Shown: positions 46,501-56,740 of the stretch, in pieces
Layout: every line of letters begins with the position of its first letter
Position numbering within the stretch: position 1 is the stretch's first letter
NCBI GenBank assembly: GCA_030278955.1
Contig: JAOANR010000013.1
Location: 43,560,191 to 43,624,190 of the forward strand
Origin: Hygrophila difformis
Taxonomy: Eukaryota > Streptophyta > Magnoliopsida > Lamiales > Acanthaceae
Length of the DNA stretch: 64,000 nt
Direction of reading: 5' to 3'
Made by a program: the position numbers and the translations under genes
Notes under the pieces: generated by a model
Told to the model about the DNA's origin: nothing
What the model saw: only the letters and a program-made list of their open reading frames with translations
Databases searched by the model: none

Positions 46501-47910
46501 GTTAAATCTGCAGGACAGAAGTTCATCGAGAGGCTAGATAAAATGGACATGACTCCTTCAAACATGGCTATGGCTAGTGTGCTCATGAAATACATGGCAT
46601 ATTTGGCAGCCCATGAAGCTGGTGAACTTGGAAGTGAGCCGCATAATTTTGAAGGATTTATGGCTTACTGCAAGACTGTGGAAACCCAGAAGAAATCACA
46701 AACACAAGTTGAAGCAAAATCAACTAATGAAGTACTTCAGGCGACCAATGAAGCACCACATGTGAATTTTGGTGCTATCACACCTACAGAAGTGGAGGCT
46801 GCTGTGGAGGCCAACCTCGACAAGCCTAAAGTTGGGATTGGCGCCCTAGGCATGATGATTGATGAATGTGGCACCACAGAGGATATGAATGTTGATGAAG
46901 AATATGGAGATAGATATGGTGATATAAACCTTACTATGGACGAAGGATATGAAGACGATGGGTGGGGTAGTGTGAACCTCAATATTGATGAGGAATACCA
47001 TTTTGAATTAGAAGGCATGGATCTTGAAGATGAGGCTTTCTGGAAAAAATTAGACAAAGAGCTGAAAGAAGCAGATGATAGGAAAGAAAAAGGGCCGAAT
47101 GACCCATCCGTGCCTATGCAGGTCATTGGATTGGCGGCTGAGGAAGAGAGAAGTGATACCGAATCTGAGATATGGGATGAGGAAGAGCCATCGTTCGCGA
47201 GGCTCATTGAAGAAATGGATGAAATGATAGCGGAATTATCCCATCCAACCAGGGATGCACCTCCCACGCCAGAACTTGGCGGCCAACGTGATATTTCAGA
47301 TTTGGCTATGGCACAGTTCGCCAAACCTGAGGTTGCCCAGACGAGGCAATTGAAACCCTTGTATGTCAAGGCTCACATTGATGGGCGTCCTGTGAACAGG
47401 GTATTTGTTGATAATGGGGCGGCAGCCAATGTGATGCCGATGTCAACTCTAAGGAAGATCGGGAAAAGTGAAAAAGACCTGATCCCCACGAGGGTTAGAA
47501 TGTGCAGCTTCGTAGGGGAAGCAACCCAACCTGCCGGATTCATAACGGCAGACGTCACTATTGGGTCCAAAACCATCAAGGTCGCCTTCTTCGTGGTGAA
47601 ATCTAAGACGTGTTACTCGGCATTGCTTGGGCGCGACTGGATTCACATGGCGCAGTGTGTGCCATCCACCCTCCACCAACAGTTGTTAATTTGGGATGGT
47701 GACCAGGTAGAATTGGTGGAGGCGGATCCTCAACCCTTTGCAGGACCGGATGCCAACAATGGCGAGGCGATCTTCTACCTTGAAGACATCCAACCTGCCT
47801 CAGCTTTAATTGGTATGGACATGGATCTGGAATCCATTGATTTCACAACAAGCGGCTTCAAGTTACACCCTCCTGCAGATAGCCGACATGAAGCATCAAG
47901 CTCTTCATGA
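43594..47910 (+). CDS. Gypsy gag-protease polyprotein
   Basis: 1,438 residues. The N-terminus (MLLRSGRVVRD) leads into a Pro/Ala/Asn-rich region with repeats like HPAANM (about residues 220-290). The capsid domain spans about 330-500 (KMPEFTTFSGDD, FAWFASLRPNSIQNWADLE, SSFINRLQRLKGR). A tandem Pro/Ser/Arg block (SSPRRP, ERLQPSS) lies around 865-925, followed by a long acidic region. A retroviral-type protease lies near 1260-1370, with active-site region FVDNGAAANVMP, a Tat-style variant of DSGA, and LLGRDWIHM. The stop TGA overlaps the next ORF's start as ATGA. The frame is fully open. Confidence 0.92.
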   Translation: MLLRSGRVVRDLTQKFEEMSLQEETPVRTPSENADNAATTSQPPQGIMQVPTLSEQMRLSMTESMAEFMPLLTRHLMDVLRPAMADQTDKICGSLRTSQEGSISMNGTNVPPNISGPYGGPQRTWGITFGQQPLSEFGGMASLPPFPSSHTFVPAASNMPNGCYTAPITYASSGYLMPSSAVPTIPGMTPRQATAQPFGVAAMPPAAIPTLGAGGGYMPTNILPAANPYPAANMGHPAANSHPAANMSHLANTAASLAPAANTAGNILHPAANMTPAANMVQAAMPMYQQAAMPPTQAPVVSPELLADMMQQHFGIQLRPMERPTYRKPYPDWVDAMQPYPRGFKMPEFTTFSGDDGKSTVEHVGRFTAQCGEAGANDWLRLRLFSSSLTGPAFAWFASLRPNSIQNWADLERAFHDRFYTPLSQVSLADLTNAKQFADETASSFINRLQRLKGRCTIAIPDKEIANIAVANMLPRLKEHLIVQDATDLAQLAERAARVEKFLGEQEERRPMRRVHFEEVRLNDEEDDTVEVAVAELVHTAKPHTCAALKPPKQREAKYKPEEDLFDMGKADQVFDALLKDGVIKLPEGQKLPAAEEIRGRAFCKWHNSFTHSITKCRSFRTAIQNKIKEGRLKIAGMKVDLDPFPQLPIGASGLIPNPEDDGSNSQTDKGKEHVEIDEEDVDLLSDESDHEKRKELYKKQPRFKNMSKEDFKKVLEAEEQEHQKKQNPPLRVEIPKHAVEIHENGRHQPVTRDYRHGVQVVPTLMRRPEHPVETDRWMRNRAPSKAAQREPPPMTRSQFRRAQRRYAEEMRQWEAQIYKLESSRPRKPIQPTYFRGETSEQRRHNSSITPHQRKLHEASRRSPQPSSPRRPVLERLQPSSPRRPARERLQPSSPSTRRPMKERLEPPSVSTARRPVRERLQWTERKPQPPSPQPRARQMEPPQENIQPSVSRDKGKAVVTESDDKGSKVKSAGQKFIERLDKMDMTPSNMAMASVLMKYMAYLAAHEAGELGSEPHNFEGFMAYCKTVETQKKSQTQVEAKSTNEVLQATNEAPHVNFGAITPTEVEAAVEANLDKPKVGIGALGMMIDECGTTEDMNVDEEYGDRYGDINLTMDEGYEDDGWGSVNLNIDEEYHFELEGMDLEDEAFWKKLDKELKEADDRKEKGPNDPSVPMQVIGLAAEEERSDTESEIWDEEEPSFARLIEEMDEMIAELSHPTRDAPPTPELGGQRDISDLAMAQFAKPEVAQTRQLKPLYVKAHIDGRPVNRVFVDNGAAANVMPMSTLRKIGKSEKDLIPTRVRMCSFVGEATQPAGFITADVTIGSKTIKVAFFVVKSKTCYSALLGRDWIHMAQCVPSTLHQQLLIWDGDQVELVEADPQPFAGPDANNGEAIFYLEDIQPASALIGMDMDLESIDFTTSGFKLHPPADSRHEASSSS

Positions 47911-50900
47911 TGAACAGCTATGACATTTATAAGGACTTGTTGCAGCGGCTCGCCAACACTGAAATAATGATGGGTGCCGAAATCAAGTCCAAAAACCCAA
48001 CTGACATTCGGCCATCTGAATGGCCATCTCCTGTGAAGCGGACATTGCCTAGTCCGGAAGCCAAGGAACCACTTGTGGACATCAACCTCGGGACAGATGT
48101 GGAGCCAAAGCTGACCAAGATAAGCGCATCATTGCCTAAGGAGGAGCGGCACCAACTAGTGGAGCTGATTCATAAATATAAGGATTGCTTTGCATGGCAG
48201 TACACAGACATGCCAGGATTATCAAGGGAGCTAGTGGAACATAAGTTACCAACTCATCCAGAGTTCAGACCTCATAAGCAGCCGCCAAGACGGTTCGATC
48301 CAGACACCATCCCAAAAATAAAGGCCGAGATTGAGAAGCTTCTTAAAGCAGGTTACATTAGAACTTGTCGTTATGTAGAATGGCTTGCAAACATTGTACC
48401 TGTTGTAAAGAAGAATGGTCAATTGAGAGTCTGTATAGACTTTAGGAACTTAAACTTGGCGACGCCCAAGGATGAGTATGTAATGCCTATGGCCGATATG
48501 CTTGTTGATGCGGCCGCCGGCCACAAATTTTTATCTTTAATGGATGGTTATTCTGGATACAACCAAATCTTCATTTCTGAAAATGATGTACATAAAACGG
48601 CTTTTCGTTGCCCAGGGCCAGTCGGCATTTTTGAATGGGTAGTCATGCCCTTTGAATTGAAAAATGCTGGGGCGACATACCAAAGGGCCATGAACATGAT
48701 TTTTCATGATTTAATCGGTCATACACTTGAAGTGTACATTGATGACATAGTTGTAAAATCATGTGAATTTGGCCAACACTTGACTCACCTCGAAGATGCC
48801 TTCATCCGAATGAGGCAGCATGGATTGAAAATCAATCCAGCTAAGTGTGCCTTTGGTGTGGCAGCAGGAAACTTCTTAGGTTTCCTGGTGCATGAGAGGG
48901 GCATTGAGGTAGACCAAAATAAAGCTAAAGCCATCTTGGAGGCTCGTGCACCAACCAATCTCAAAGAACTGCAATCATTGATGGGTAAAATCAATTTCTT
49001 AAGGAGATTCATTGCCAATGCTGCAGGCAAGATGAAAGCGTTCACTACCTTACTTAAAGGAAGAAAGAACGAGAAGTTTATGTGGACAACTGAGCATCAA
49101 GCAGCCTTTGAAGAAATAAAGAGAGCTTTGGTCAATCCTCCAGTATTAGTGCCGCCAAGACCTGGAGTACCTTTGAAGCTCTATGTATCGGCCGCCGAAG
49201 AGTCTATCGGGTGTTTGCTTGCACAGGATGATGAAGGCGGCAAGGAGAGGGCTATCTATTACCTTAGCAAGACTCTGCAAGGGCCAGAGGTAAGATATAC
49301 TGCATTAGAAAAGTTGTGCTACGCCCTTGTATACTCCTGCAACAAGTTGGAACACTACATGCTGCCAAGAACAGTTCATGTAGTGGCTCCCTTCGACTTG
49401 GTGAAGACACTTTTGCACAAGCCAGCATTAAAGGGTAGACAAGCTAAGTGGGCTATGAAGATCAGTCCTTTTACCCTTGTACACGTCCCTCAAAAGGCAG
49501 TCAAGGGACAAGCTTTAGCTGACTTCTTAGCTCAGCACCCTTCGTTGGTTTTGTCCAAAGATCCCAAAGAAGCGTCCTTTATGGAGTTCGAACCTTGGGA
49601 ACTAACCTTTGATGGGTCTTGTGCAAGCAGCGGCTCGGGAGCCGGTATTACGATCACTAGTCCTCTTGGGGAACATTGGAAGCTTGCTCGGGAGTTAGAG
49701 CCTGGTACCACTAACAATCAAGCGGAGTACGAAGCTTTAATTTTTGGCCTCCAAACTGCATTGCTGAAGGGAGCAAAATCCATTACAATTTTTGGAGACT
49801 CCCAAGTCATCCTGAAGCAGTTAACGGGAGAATACGAATGCAAGAGTCCCAGATTGATTAAATGCTATGAGACCGCGTTGGAGCTATTGGGCAAGTTTTC
49901 GGACGCCACAATCACACATGTACCTAGAAGCCAAAATCAAGAGGCCAACGATGCTGCTCAACTTGCTTCAGGCTGGCAGGCTTGTCGCCCTAGGGGGGCA
50001 CCACACATTGCCGCCATCACAAGTGAGCCTGAGGACCAACAAGAGAGTGGTGATTGGAGGACCGCGATCATACGATACCTTGAAAACCCGTCATCTGGAG
50101 GAGATAACTCGCTAAAGGTAAAAGCTTTGCGGTACACGCTGGTCAATGGCGAGTTATTCCGAAGGGCGGTTGATGGATTGCTGCTCAAGTGTATAGGCCC
50201 CGAAGACGCTAAGTTAGTAATGGGAGAAGTCCATGAAGGGATATGCGGCTCTCATCGGGCAGGGCCTAGCATGAGGTGGAGCATACACCGTCATGGATAC
50301 TTCTGGCCAACTATCATGGAGGACTGTATCACGTACGCTCGCGGTTGTGAGGCTTGCCAAAAGCATGGTCAAATTCAAAGGGTACCAGCGGAAGAATTAC
50401 ACACAGTCATTAAGCCTTGGCCATTCCGTGGCTGGGGGATGGACATTATTGGGAAGATTCATCCGCCATCATCCAAGAATCATTCATTCATACTCGTGGC
50501 CACTGATTACTTTACCAAATGGGTGGAAGCATGGCCAATGAAGAAAATCGATCAAGGCGATGTGATTAAATTTGTAACTGAGTTAATTCATCGGTTTGGG
50601 ATCCCTCAAACAATCACTGCCGATCAAGGTACGGTGTTCACTGGTGAAAAGTTTATAGCTTTTGCCAAACAGTTTGGGATCCGCATCTATCACTCTACTC
50701 CACACTATCCTCAGGCCAATGGTCAGGCTGAAGCCACCAATAAGATCCTAATAAGTATGATCAAAAAGGCGGTAGGCGAAAAACCAAGAAAATGGCACGA
50801 GACCTTGTCAGAGGTCCTATGGGCTTACAGAAACTCTAAGTCCACATCTACAGGGTTCACGCCGTACTACTTGACATATGGTCACGACGCTGTTTTGCCA

Positions 50901-51308
50901 TTGGAAATAACAGTTCCTTCTCTAAGAGTGGCTCAGCAGCATCACTTAGACTTACCTAAGTATGAAGAAGCCATGCTGCAAGAATTGGAGACAGCTGATG
51001 GCGACAAGCTTATGGCCTTGGAAAGTATCCGTCGTCAAAAAGCTAGAATGGCAAAGCATTATGACAAGAAGGTTCGAAGCAAGACTTTCAGCGAAGGGGA
51101 TCTAGTGTGGAAGGTGATCCTCCCTTTAGGAGTGCATGCTAACGAGACGGGGAAGTGGTCCCCAAATTGGGAAGGACCATTCGTTGTGACACAAAGACTA
51201 CTCAATGGTGCATACAAGTTAATGGATATCGATGGTCAAGAACACAAACAGAGTATAAATGCAAAATATCTCAAAATATTCTATCCATCAGTCTGGGAAA
51301 CAGAATAA
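47907..51308 (+). CDS. Gypsy reverse transcriptase - RNase H - archaeal-type RNase H - integrase
   Basis: 1,133 residues starting at an ATG that overlaps the gag-protease stop (ATGA). The reverse transcriptase (about 130-330) has VCIDFRNLN and YIDDIVVKS. The usual MPFGLKNA motif reads MPFELKNAG here. The first RNase H starts near 422 (LKLYVSAAEESIGCLLAQDD). The second, archaeal-type RNase H starts near 565 (WELTFDGSCASSGSGAG, NNQAEYEALIFGL, IFGDSQVI, NQEANDAAQLA). The integrase has a zinc finger (HEGICGSH ... CEACQKHG) and a DDE core (MDIIGKIH, ITADQGTVF, NGQAEATNKIL). The frame is open throughout. The Gly-to-Glu change in the reverse transcriptase motif could impair activity. Confidence 0.93.
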   Translation: MMNSYDIYKDLLQRLANTEIMMGAEIKSKNPTDIRPSEWPSPVKRTLPSPEAKEPLVDINLGTDVEPKLTKISASLPKEERHQLVELIHKYKDCFAWQYTDMPGLSRELVEHKLPTHPEFRPHKQPPRRFDPDTIPKIKAEIEKLLKAGYIRTCRYVEWLANIVPVVKKNGQLRVCIDFRNLNLATPKDEYVMPMADMLVDAAAGHKFLSLMDGYSGYNQIFISENDVHKTAFRCPGPVGIFEWVVMPFELKNAGATYQRAMNMIFHDLIGHTLEVYIDDIVVKSCEFGQHLTHLEDAFIRMRQHGLKINPAKCAFGVAAGNFLGFLVHERGIEVDQNKAKAILEARAPTNLKELQSLMGKINFLRRFIANAAGKMKAFTTLLKGRKNEKFMWTTEHQAAFEEIKRALVNPPVLVPPRPGVPLKLYVSAAEESIGCLLAQDDEGGKERAIYYLSKTLQGPEVRYTALEKLCYALVYSCNKLEHYMLPRTVHVVAPFDLVKTLLHKPALKGRQAKWAMKISPFTLVHVPQKAVKGQALADFLAQHPSLVLSKDPKEASFMEFEPWELTFDGSCASSGSGAGITITSPLGEHWKLARELEPGTTNNQAEYEALIFGLQTALLKGAKSITIFGDSQVILKQLTGEYECKSPRLIKCYETALELLGKFSDATITHVPRSQNQEANDAAQLASGWQACRPRGAPHIAAITSEPEDQQESGDWRTAIIRYLENPSSGGDNSLKVKALRYTLVNGELFRRAVDGLLLKCIGPEDAKLVMGEVHEGICGSHRAGPSMRWSIHRHGYFWPTIMEDCITYARGCEACQKHGQIQRVPAEELHTVIKPWPFRGWGMDIIGKIHPPSSKNHSFILVATDYFTKWVEAWPMKKIDQGDVIKFVTELIHRFGIPQTITADQGTVFTGEKFIAFAKQFGIRIYHSTPHYPQANGQAEATNKILISMIKKAVGEKPRKWHETLSEVLWAYRNSKSTSTGFTPYYLTYGHDAVLPLEITVPSLRVAQQHHLDLPKYEEAMLQELETADGDKLMALESIRRQKARMAKHYDKKVRSKTFSEGDLVWKVILPLGVHANETGKWSPNWEGPFVVTQRLLNGAYKLMDIDGQEHKQSINAKYLKIFYPSVWETE

Positions 51309-51459
51309 AGATCATAAGTGCATCATAAGTGGCCAATCACAAAGCTGGCCAAAGAAGTAGCAAAAGCAACGAACAAGAGTACGAAAAGTGCTCATCACAA
51401 GGCCGATGAGCTGACCCAAAATAGAGTACTGAATAAAAATCACAAAAGCAAAAGCAGTG

Positions 51460-54400
51460 CTAACTACTCGGGGAAGGAGGCGTCTCATCACCTAGAAGGC
51501 GACGACGCATGACGGCCCACTGATCACGGGCACGCTCAAAGGTATATGTAAGGCGACGAAGTGCTGCAGCAGAAGCTCGGGCACGAGCTGATAGAAGAGG
51601 TCGACAGACTCTCGATAACTCAACTGATAAGTCACGATCATCTGCAGCTAAGCGATCACGATCAGCGCGCAAAGCGGTAACTCGATCAGACAACTTGAGC
51701 AGCTCAGCCTCAAGTATAACAAGCTCAACGGTAGCTCCATCTGCGATGCAGCTCTGCTCTCTGATAATACGCTCCGCCTCCGCAATAACTTCTCTCTGTT
51801 TCTCTATCTCGCGCTTGGCCTGGACAACAGTACTCTCTAACTGTGACTGTCTACTCTCCTCACTCCTAAGGACCATGGAAGCCTGATCATGCTGGGGAAG
51901 TACAACCTCTAGCTGGGAACGAATCTCGCGGTGCCGCGCCTCGAGATCATCAATAAATGTCAAGTCCTGAGCAGACTGATCTGCTGTACTGCTATAGAGA
52001 GGATAAGCGAGGGACAAATCAGAAATGAGCTCCGAAAAGTCCAAAAAGCCGGCGTCCTCAATAAAGGCAGGGACTGAGCTAAAATCACCAAGGATGTCAT
52101 AGAGTCCTGAGACCACCTCGGCTGATAGTGGACCGGTCTGGGTGGAAAAGAAACGGTCAAACGCCTCACATGATGGGGCTATGGCAGCACGAGTGCCCGA
52201 GTCTGGAAGAGAGGCCACAAGGCCTGGAGGAAGGTCCTTAGGCACCTGGAGGCCAGCTATGTCAAGAATACTACCAAAGTTTTATTATGACAGGAGATGA
52301 AAAGAAATATACCTGAGGAGGTGGTGCAGTCAAATCAGCTGAGAGAGCTGAAATGTCTGTCACAGAGTGGTCTGTCTGAGTAGGCGGTGTAGTCAAGTCG
52401 ACTGAAGCATCAGCACTCGCCTGATCCATAGGAGTCTAGAGGAAATCAACGCTTAGAACATATCATGAGGGATAAGAACAAGAGATAAACAACTAAAGGG
52501 GTACCTGAGATGTCGCCAAAGGATCAGCAGCGCTAATCATGGAGGCGCAATCTGCCGCCTGAGTGGTGAGAGAAGAGCCTACCCGGTCTCCAGGGGTCTA
52601 AAGGGTAGATGTTCTCAGAATCATTTTGCAGCAAAAGAAGATGAGGACGTAGTTAAAAGTGTACCTGAGAAGTCAACTCGGGAGTAACGGAGCCAACCTT
52701 AGAGACATGGTCGCCAGCATGAGAAGAGGATGGATCCTAAGCAGGAAGGAAAGATGTTGAGGCTTAGCTAAAACAAGAATTGAACAAAGAGTCCAAAGTG
52801 GCGAAAGGTACCTGATCAGTAGAAACATGGTGAGTAGCATCCGTCACTATGGCCTTGGTCTCATACTTGGGATCATCCCCGTGGAGGATGATATAGTCAG
52901 CGCGAGCCAACATATCATCATATGACTCACTCCTAGCAATGACACTGCTCATATGCTGATCAACGATAGTCGTCGCCTCGTGAAGGTCCGCCATATAGTC
53001 GTCATCCCCGGCGACACTATCCTCGGCGTGATCCGCCACCATAGGATCACCATCATCATCTACAGGATCCTCATCGCCATCACCTGAACTCGACTCCTCC
53101 TCACTAGAACCAGAAGTCTCATCCTCATCAGAATGAGCAGTGTAATCCTCATCAGTAGACTCCCCAGAGCTCGCAGGCTCCTCCTCAGGTTGGTCATCTG
53201 AGGCATCGCCCTCATCATCCTCACTGTCATGGTCAGCAGCTGAAGAAAAGAGAAATATTAAAAGACCAAGAGACATTGTATGAGAGACATGTTAACAAAT
53301 GAGACATACCTCTTCGGCGTTTGCGAGATAAGGAAGCCGCAACAGCTTTTGACTTCGGGGTGCGACTAGAAACAAGAGTAGCTGCCGACTGAACAGCGGC
53401 ACTATGAACGCTAGGCTGCTTAACTCGCCGCACGTCCCCAAAACGAGCCGTAATCTGCGCATAGGATGGCAAGATGGAGGTGATGTAGGGCGTCCACCAT
53501 GCCATAAAGCCAGCAGCAAGCGTCCCCGTCGGAGTGAATGGAAGATAGCTAGATAACGTCAGACGGGTCGAGAGATCAACTACTGCCCGGATGTCAGCGA
53601 CCGTCATCCTCTTACTCCTAAAAGATACCGGCCACTCCACACTGCGAGGAAGTCCGAGGTGGCAACCGAACTGGCGAGCGAGCAAATGAGGGCAGTAGGG
53701 CTCAGCCACGATCGGATTATACTGATCCTTCCTCTTTAGCCCACTCAGAAGCATATGAGGCTTCATACTCACATTCCAGGTGGACTCTCCATGTAGACCT
53801 CGTGGCTGATCAGGCTTGCACACAAGCTGGGACAGCAACCATCCTATAGAGGCATACACGTAAAAGTCCTGATAAGAGGGCCTGTGGTGCATAAAAAATC
53901 GAATAATATCCAGACTGTCCCGCTGCAAAAGACCGTCCCTGCCAATCCTCACCGAAGCAGCAGCTAGTATCAAGCCTAACGGGTCACCATCAGCAACATC
54001 CTGCGGACCAGGACGAGGCACGCCCGTAAAAAGCCGAGGAAAGTACAGCTGGATCCAGAGCTGCAGAAACCATAACGGCCCACATGCTGAATTAGTGGGA
54101 TCTCGCCCACTAGCCAGCATACCAGAGATCTTGGCCATACCACTGAATAGGGTGCCAAGAAAATAAGAACCAGTGGCCGGAGAAGGATCACTCATAATAG
54201 CCCGTACCAGAGGAAGAGCGGAACGCAAGACGGTCCGAGCCCTCGAACAGATAATAAACCGGCTAAACCACAGCAACAGAAAGGCCACATGCTCATCCAA
54301 GGTGCAAGGAGAACTCTCGGACGTCATATTATTATCAATGAATGCCGAGTACTGCTTAGTCTCTTTGCCCGAAGGGCAAATAGCATCACCAAGAGCTCGA

Positions 54401-56323
54401 TCATCAGAAGACGACTGCGTCAACTCTGAACCATCCACACGGAGTCCTGTGATCATGACCACATCAAGAAGTGTAGGACCCATGAAACCACAAGGAAACT
54501 GAAAGGCGTTGACACTGGAGTTCCAGAAGCCCAAGATGTAATAGATGAGCCGGTGATCTATCACTACAGGCCTGGTAGAAAGAATAATGGCATCCTCAAT
54601 GCCCCATCTACGCCAGTCAGCTGTGCGTCCTCCCCTCTGCATCCGGCGAACCCATGAAGCATACTTTTCCAAAATACTCTGATCCTCATTCTCTTCGGTT
54701 CGGGAAGCCTTAGCCTTCTTAGATCTAGGAGCAGTGGTACCAGACTGATGAGACCGGATAGACCTCGTCTGTGAAACAAAGGCTCCAGTAAATGCAGCCT
54801 GAGTAATCGGACATATACAAGATAGAAACTCCCGGGTCTCATCTCCATCTGCATGGGCAGTCGTGCGATGAAATGGACGTAAAAAAGGCTCGGACTCCCG
54901 GCGGTCAAAATCGTAAGCCTCATCATCAGACTCCGGAATGAGTAGTCCCTCAGCAATCTGCATTATTATGATACACATATCAAGCAAATATCAAGCAAAT
55001 TCGAGGAAGGACGAATTAACATATCACCAAGTAAGTTGGGCAAACCTGAGTAGAAGACCCGGCAGCCCGAGCTGATGAGGATGGCGGCTGAGACACGGCA
55101 TGAGTGGCGGCCTGCATAGGAGTGGCGGCCTGGGTACCCAGAATGGTGGCCTGAGGAGTCCTCGCCACAATGTCCTATTACAAATTTGAACAAATCGAGT
55201 GAACACACAAGCAGGCAAAGAGATGGACATACAAGCGGGCATAGAGATTAGAACAAACCTGAAAGGCCGTAGTACCAGATGACAAGGCAGTAAAGCCTGG
55301 CAAGGGGATGGCGGCCTGTCCCTGTGAAGGTGGTGGCTGGCGGCCCGTGGCATCCCCAGCAGATGAAGGTGGCGGCCCAACGCTGGCGGCCGGAGAGGAG
55401 GCTGGCGGCCTGGAGCTGGCGGCCGGAGAGGGGGCTGGCGGCCCGGAGCTGGCGGCCTGAGTCGGAGCTGGCGGCCGGGAAGCAGAGTTGGCGGCCGGAG
55501 AAAACTTGGACCTGCGGACGGTCCGAGCTGATGTTGGCGGCCCGGTGCGAGTGGTGGCCGGCGTGTCCTCTTTTGCTAAATCCTATATTTTCAGATTCAG
55601 AACAGATATGGGATACTGTGTGATAGGATAAAGGTTTCTAAAACCTATGTCATAAATTGTTCTCGTCAAAACTTGGATCAAAGTGCACAAGGAGACACAG
55701 ATCAAGAGACTTATGTAGTTACAGCAATCCAAGTTAAGACAAGCACCTAGCATGGCAGGATGTCCTAAAACCCTATGTAAGGCGATTGAAGCATGCTCGT
55801 CAAGATTCAAAGTTGGGATGAATTAGCTCCTATGTGGCATCAAACAAACATTGGCGTTGGATACAATTGATGACCACTCATGAAAGTTCGATGCAATTCA
55901 ATTAATACCTACATCTAAGATCATACGGCCATGATGGGAAACAAGTTGCCTGAGCATGTACGCAATTTAGAGTGCAAGAGGAGAAACAATCCCAACATGT
56001 AAGCATCATGCAGGTCGAAGTATCAAGCCAACAACCCGAGCATACAATTCCAAAAATTCAACTAACAACCAACCTCATCATGCATACATTCGCCGTGTTG
56101 CTAGCTAGTGACAGGAAACAGGATGCCCAGCATACAAATTCCAAGTATCAAGAGATGCCAACAATTCAAAATTTATGTAATAGATACAGCTCAACAAGTA
56201 TTAGAGTTCAGATTCCCAGCCTATAGTCATAGTCGCACATCATGCTCTACGAGTTCACAAGTCTTAGCCAACAAAACACAAGAGCAAGAATAGAACAAGG
56301 TAGCATAAACCAACCTGATCCAT
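51460..56323 (-). CDS. Antisense, nine-exon plant mobile domain gene carried inside the Gypsy element
   Basis: Exons (minus): 56323-56315, 55582-55259, 55174-55046, 54957-53310, 53239-52812, 52736-52665, 52597-52505, 52435-52313, 52245-51460. All have GT donors and AG acceptors, with consistent phase. The total is 3,612 nt, about 1,203 residues. The start lies in CCATGG (MDQ), a good plant context. Residues 4-154 are Pro/Ala/Ser-rich. Exon 4 (about 155-703) carries a plant mobile domain (YASWVRRMQRGG, FWNSSVNAFQFPCGFMGP, LLDVVMITGLRVDG), a family found in host MAIN/MAIL proteins and in transposons. Exon 5 is Asp/Glu/Ser-rich. Exons 6-8 are short, similar in style and end in Q. Exon 9 has a coiled coil (LESTVVQAKREIEKQREVIA). 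The role is unknown; nuclear action or influence on silencing is inference. Exon 1 and the 52245 acceptor are the weakest calls. Confidence 0.75.
55265..55565. repeat. Degenerate (T)GGCGGC(C) motif array, coding on the antisense strand
   Basis: CTGGCGGCCGGAG / GTTGGCGGCC-like words recur. On the minus strand they encode the Pro/Ala/Ser run of exon 2 (RPPAPTQAASSGPPAP). Confidence 0.85.
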
Positions 56324-56740
56324 GGACAAGAGTGGCGGCCCGGGTCGAAACTGCTGGCGGCGCAGACAAGGCTGGCGGCGCGAGAGCTGGCGGCGCTGGA
56401 GCTGTTGGCGGCGCTGGGGCTGGTGGCGGCGCTCAAAGCAGCTGGCGGCCGAGAGGCAGGCGGCGCAGAGAACCTGGCGGCGCTTGAAGACGCCTGGCGG
56501 CGCTCCAAGTGGGCTGGCGGCGCTCTCACCTGGCGGCGTTCCGAAGGGCTGGCGGCGCAAGGCGTTGGCGGCGCTGGACCAGGCTGGCGGCGGGATCCCT
56601 GGCGGCGTTTGAAGTGAGCTGGCGGCGGGGCGCTGAAGGCTGGCGGCGGGCGTCGGTGTTGGAGCTGGCGGCGGAGGCTGAAGGTTGGCAGCTGGCGGCT
56701 AGCAGCAGCGTTGAAGCTGGCGGCAGGCGCTGGATGCTGG
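56324..56740. repeat. Degenerate GCTGGCGGCG array, probable 5' leader of the antisense gene
   Basis: GCTGGCGGCG occurs at irregular spacings of roughly 15-30 bases in this G+C-rich block. Open frames run through it on both strands because the repeats lack stops. In the antisense model it is the 5' UTR upstream of ATG 56323, though one frame stays open farther upstream. Confidence 0.8.

Noticed and set aside
53233..53309. Extension of the plant mobile domain exon past 53310
   Set aside because: It reads into an intron after a strong AAGAG|GTATGT donor. The following acidic exon joins in phase from 53239.
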